From: CAXQRU01 sp964226685
GTDB taxonomy: Bacteria; Pseudomonadota; Gammaproteobacteria; Pseudomonadales; Cellvibrionaceae
Assembly (NCBI GenBank): GCA_964226685.1
Contig: CAXQRU010000058.1
Span: 1-6,418, forward strand
Length of the DNA: 6,418 nt
Reading direction: 5' to 3'
Shown: positions 5,569-6,418 of the stretch, piece by piece
Layout of the letters: every line of letters starts with the position of its first letter
Position numbering within the stretch: the first letter of the stretch is position 1
Program-made: the position numbers and the translations under genes
The notes under the pieces: model-generated
Database searches by the model: none
Seen by the model: only the letters and a program-made list of their open reading frames with translations
Told to the model about the DNA's origin: nothing

Positions 5569-6354
5569 GTGTTAGGTATTTTGGGTGGTATGGGGCCATT
5601 GGCAACAGCAGATTTCTTTCGAAAAATTGTTGAAGGGACAGCGGTCAATGTGGATCAAAAACATATTCCAACATTGATTTGGTCTGTTCCACAGATTGCC
5701 GACCGGTCTGAGTCTATCGTGAATGGTGGTGAGAGCCCATTACCGCAACTGCGCAGAGGCGTGCAAAATCTAAAGAAAATGGGCGCTAGTGTGATAGCTA
5801 TCCCCTGCAATACAGCGCACTTCTGGTACGAGGATTTGGCGCGAGGATTGGACATCAGCATCTTTCATATTGCCGATAGCGTCATTGATGTGATTAAAAA
5901 TAAATACAGCTCTAGCCAACTAGCCGTCGGCATTTTGGGGACGACAGGTACGGTGTTAGGGAAGATTTATCAGTCGCGTTTTGATCAGGTCGGCTGGGAT
6001 TCCGTGGTGCTGGATACTCAAGACCAAAAAGAGCTAATGGTTGGAATTGCATTGGTTAAATCCGGTCATCTTGATCTCGCTAGAAAAATATTCAATGAAA
6101 AGATAGAACGGCTAAAAGACAAAGGTGCGGCAGCTGTAGTGCTCGGGTGTACAGAAATCCCCAGTGTTGTAGAAGAATCTCATGAACTTATTGATAGCAG
6201 TAAAGCATTGGCTACACGCTGTGTGCGTTGGTTTTATGCTAACTATGGTCAATATGAAGGTACGACATATTCGATCGTTGATGAAACTGTTATCAGTTCT
6301 TCATCAATTAGCGGCATGAAAACCACGCAAATAAATATTGATAGGCAAGCGTAG
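5569..6354 (+). CDS. Aspartate/glutamate racemase family protein
   Basis: This is a cytosolic, cofactor-independent amino-acid racemase of 261 residues. It opens with the family signature LGILGGMGPLATADFF (2-17). It carries both catalytic cysteines of the two-base mechanism, Cys80 in PCNTAH (79-84) and Cys194 in GCTEIP (193-198). HIADSV (100-105) and GILGTTGTV (121-129) are further family landmarks. PCNTAH is closer to aspartate racemases than to YgeA (CTNTMH), so aspartate or glutamate is the likeliest substrate, though broad specificity is possible. The GTG start is supported by GAGG six bases upstream and by the motif beginning at residue 2. The usual family length is about 230 residues. 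The tail after about 225 (ANYGQYEGTTYSIVDETV onward) is extra, Ser/Thr-rich and of unknown role. It is divergent from, and probably controlled by, the LysR gene. Confidence 0.95.
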   Translation: MLGILGGMGPLATADFFRKIVEGTAVNVDQKHIPTLIWSVPQIADRSESIVNGGESPLPQLRRGVQNLKKMGASVIAIPCNTAHFWYEDLARGLDISIFHIADSVIDVIKNKYSSSQLAVGILGTTGTVLGKIYQSRFDQVGWDSVVLDTQDQKELMVGIALVKSGHLDLARKIFNEKIERLKDKGAAAVVLGCTEIPSVVEESHELIDSSKALATRCVRWFYANYGQYEGTTYSIVDETVISSSSISGMKTTQINIDRQA

Positions 6355-6397
6355 ATATCAAGTCAGCAGTGGCATATGACGCCATTATTGAAGAAAG

Positions 6398-6418
6398 AGA
6401 TCGGAAGAGCGTCGTGTA
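6398..6418 (+). other. Illumina adapter sequence at the contig end
   Basis: The last 21 bases begin AGATCGGAAGAGC and continue GTCGTGTA. This is the reverse complement of the TruSeq universal (P5-side) adapter. It is a library artefact, not genomic DNA. The true sequence ends at or before 6397, 43 bases after the racemase stop. Confidence 0.97.

Noticed and set aside
1..6418. CRISPR array, insertion-sequence ends, intact toxin-antitoxin or defence genes
   Set aside because: I found no regularly spaced repeats, no transposase frames and no recognisable defence domains in either strand.

Overview
The window looks like a piece of a gammaproteobacterial chromosome, probably from a marine or other free-living, motile species. 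This is inferred from the gene families (a chemoreceptor, an amino-acid binding protein, a LysR regulator like those of gammaproteobacteria, a YcbX-like MOSC remnant), the moderate GC content and the Gram-negative secretion signal. The last 21 bases are Illumina adapter sequence, so the right edge is a contig end and not biological DNA.

Layout: (1) 1-434 has no intact gene. It holds a 3'-truncated MOSC N-terminal fragment on the + strand, joined tail-to-tail to a frameshifted Rhs/YD-repeat fragment on the - strand. (2) 435-2327 (-) is a complete methyl-accepting chemotaxis protein. (3) 2328-3025 is mostly noncoding. It holds an 8-bp tandem repeat, a strong - strand terminator and a small, possibly frameshifted - strand ORF that I do not recognise. 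(4) 3026-3844 (+) is a complete periplasmic amino-acid-binding protein (SBP_bac_3 family). (5) 3845-4537 is scar tissue. It holds a likely tRNA 3' end with its terminator (-), a possible serine-recombinase C-terminal remnant (+), the frameshifted tail of a second copy of the binding protein (+), and a terminator. (6) 4538-5428 (-) is a LysR-type regulator. It is divergent from (7) 5569-6354 (+), an aspartate/glutamate-racemase-family enzyme, across an intergenic region rich in GCAT dyads.

How the genes may work together: the regulator and racemase form a typical divergent LysR/target pair, so the regulator probably controls the racemase and itself. The binding protein has no permease or ATPase beside it. 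It could serve an unlinked transporter or deliver ligand to a chemoreceptor, but nothing here shows that it partners with the neighbouring MCP. The amino-acid theme (binding protein, racemase) is suggestive only.

I did not find a convincing new multi-gene system. The most informative parts are the nested gene remnants, which record past recombination, and the phased operator-like array between the regulator and the racemase.
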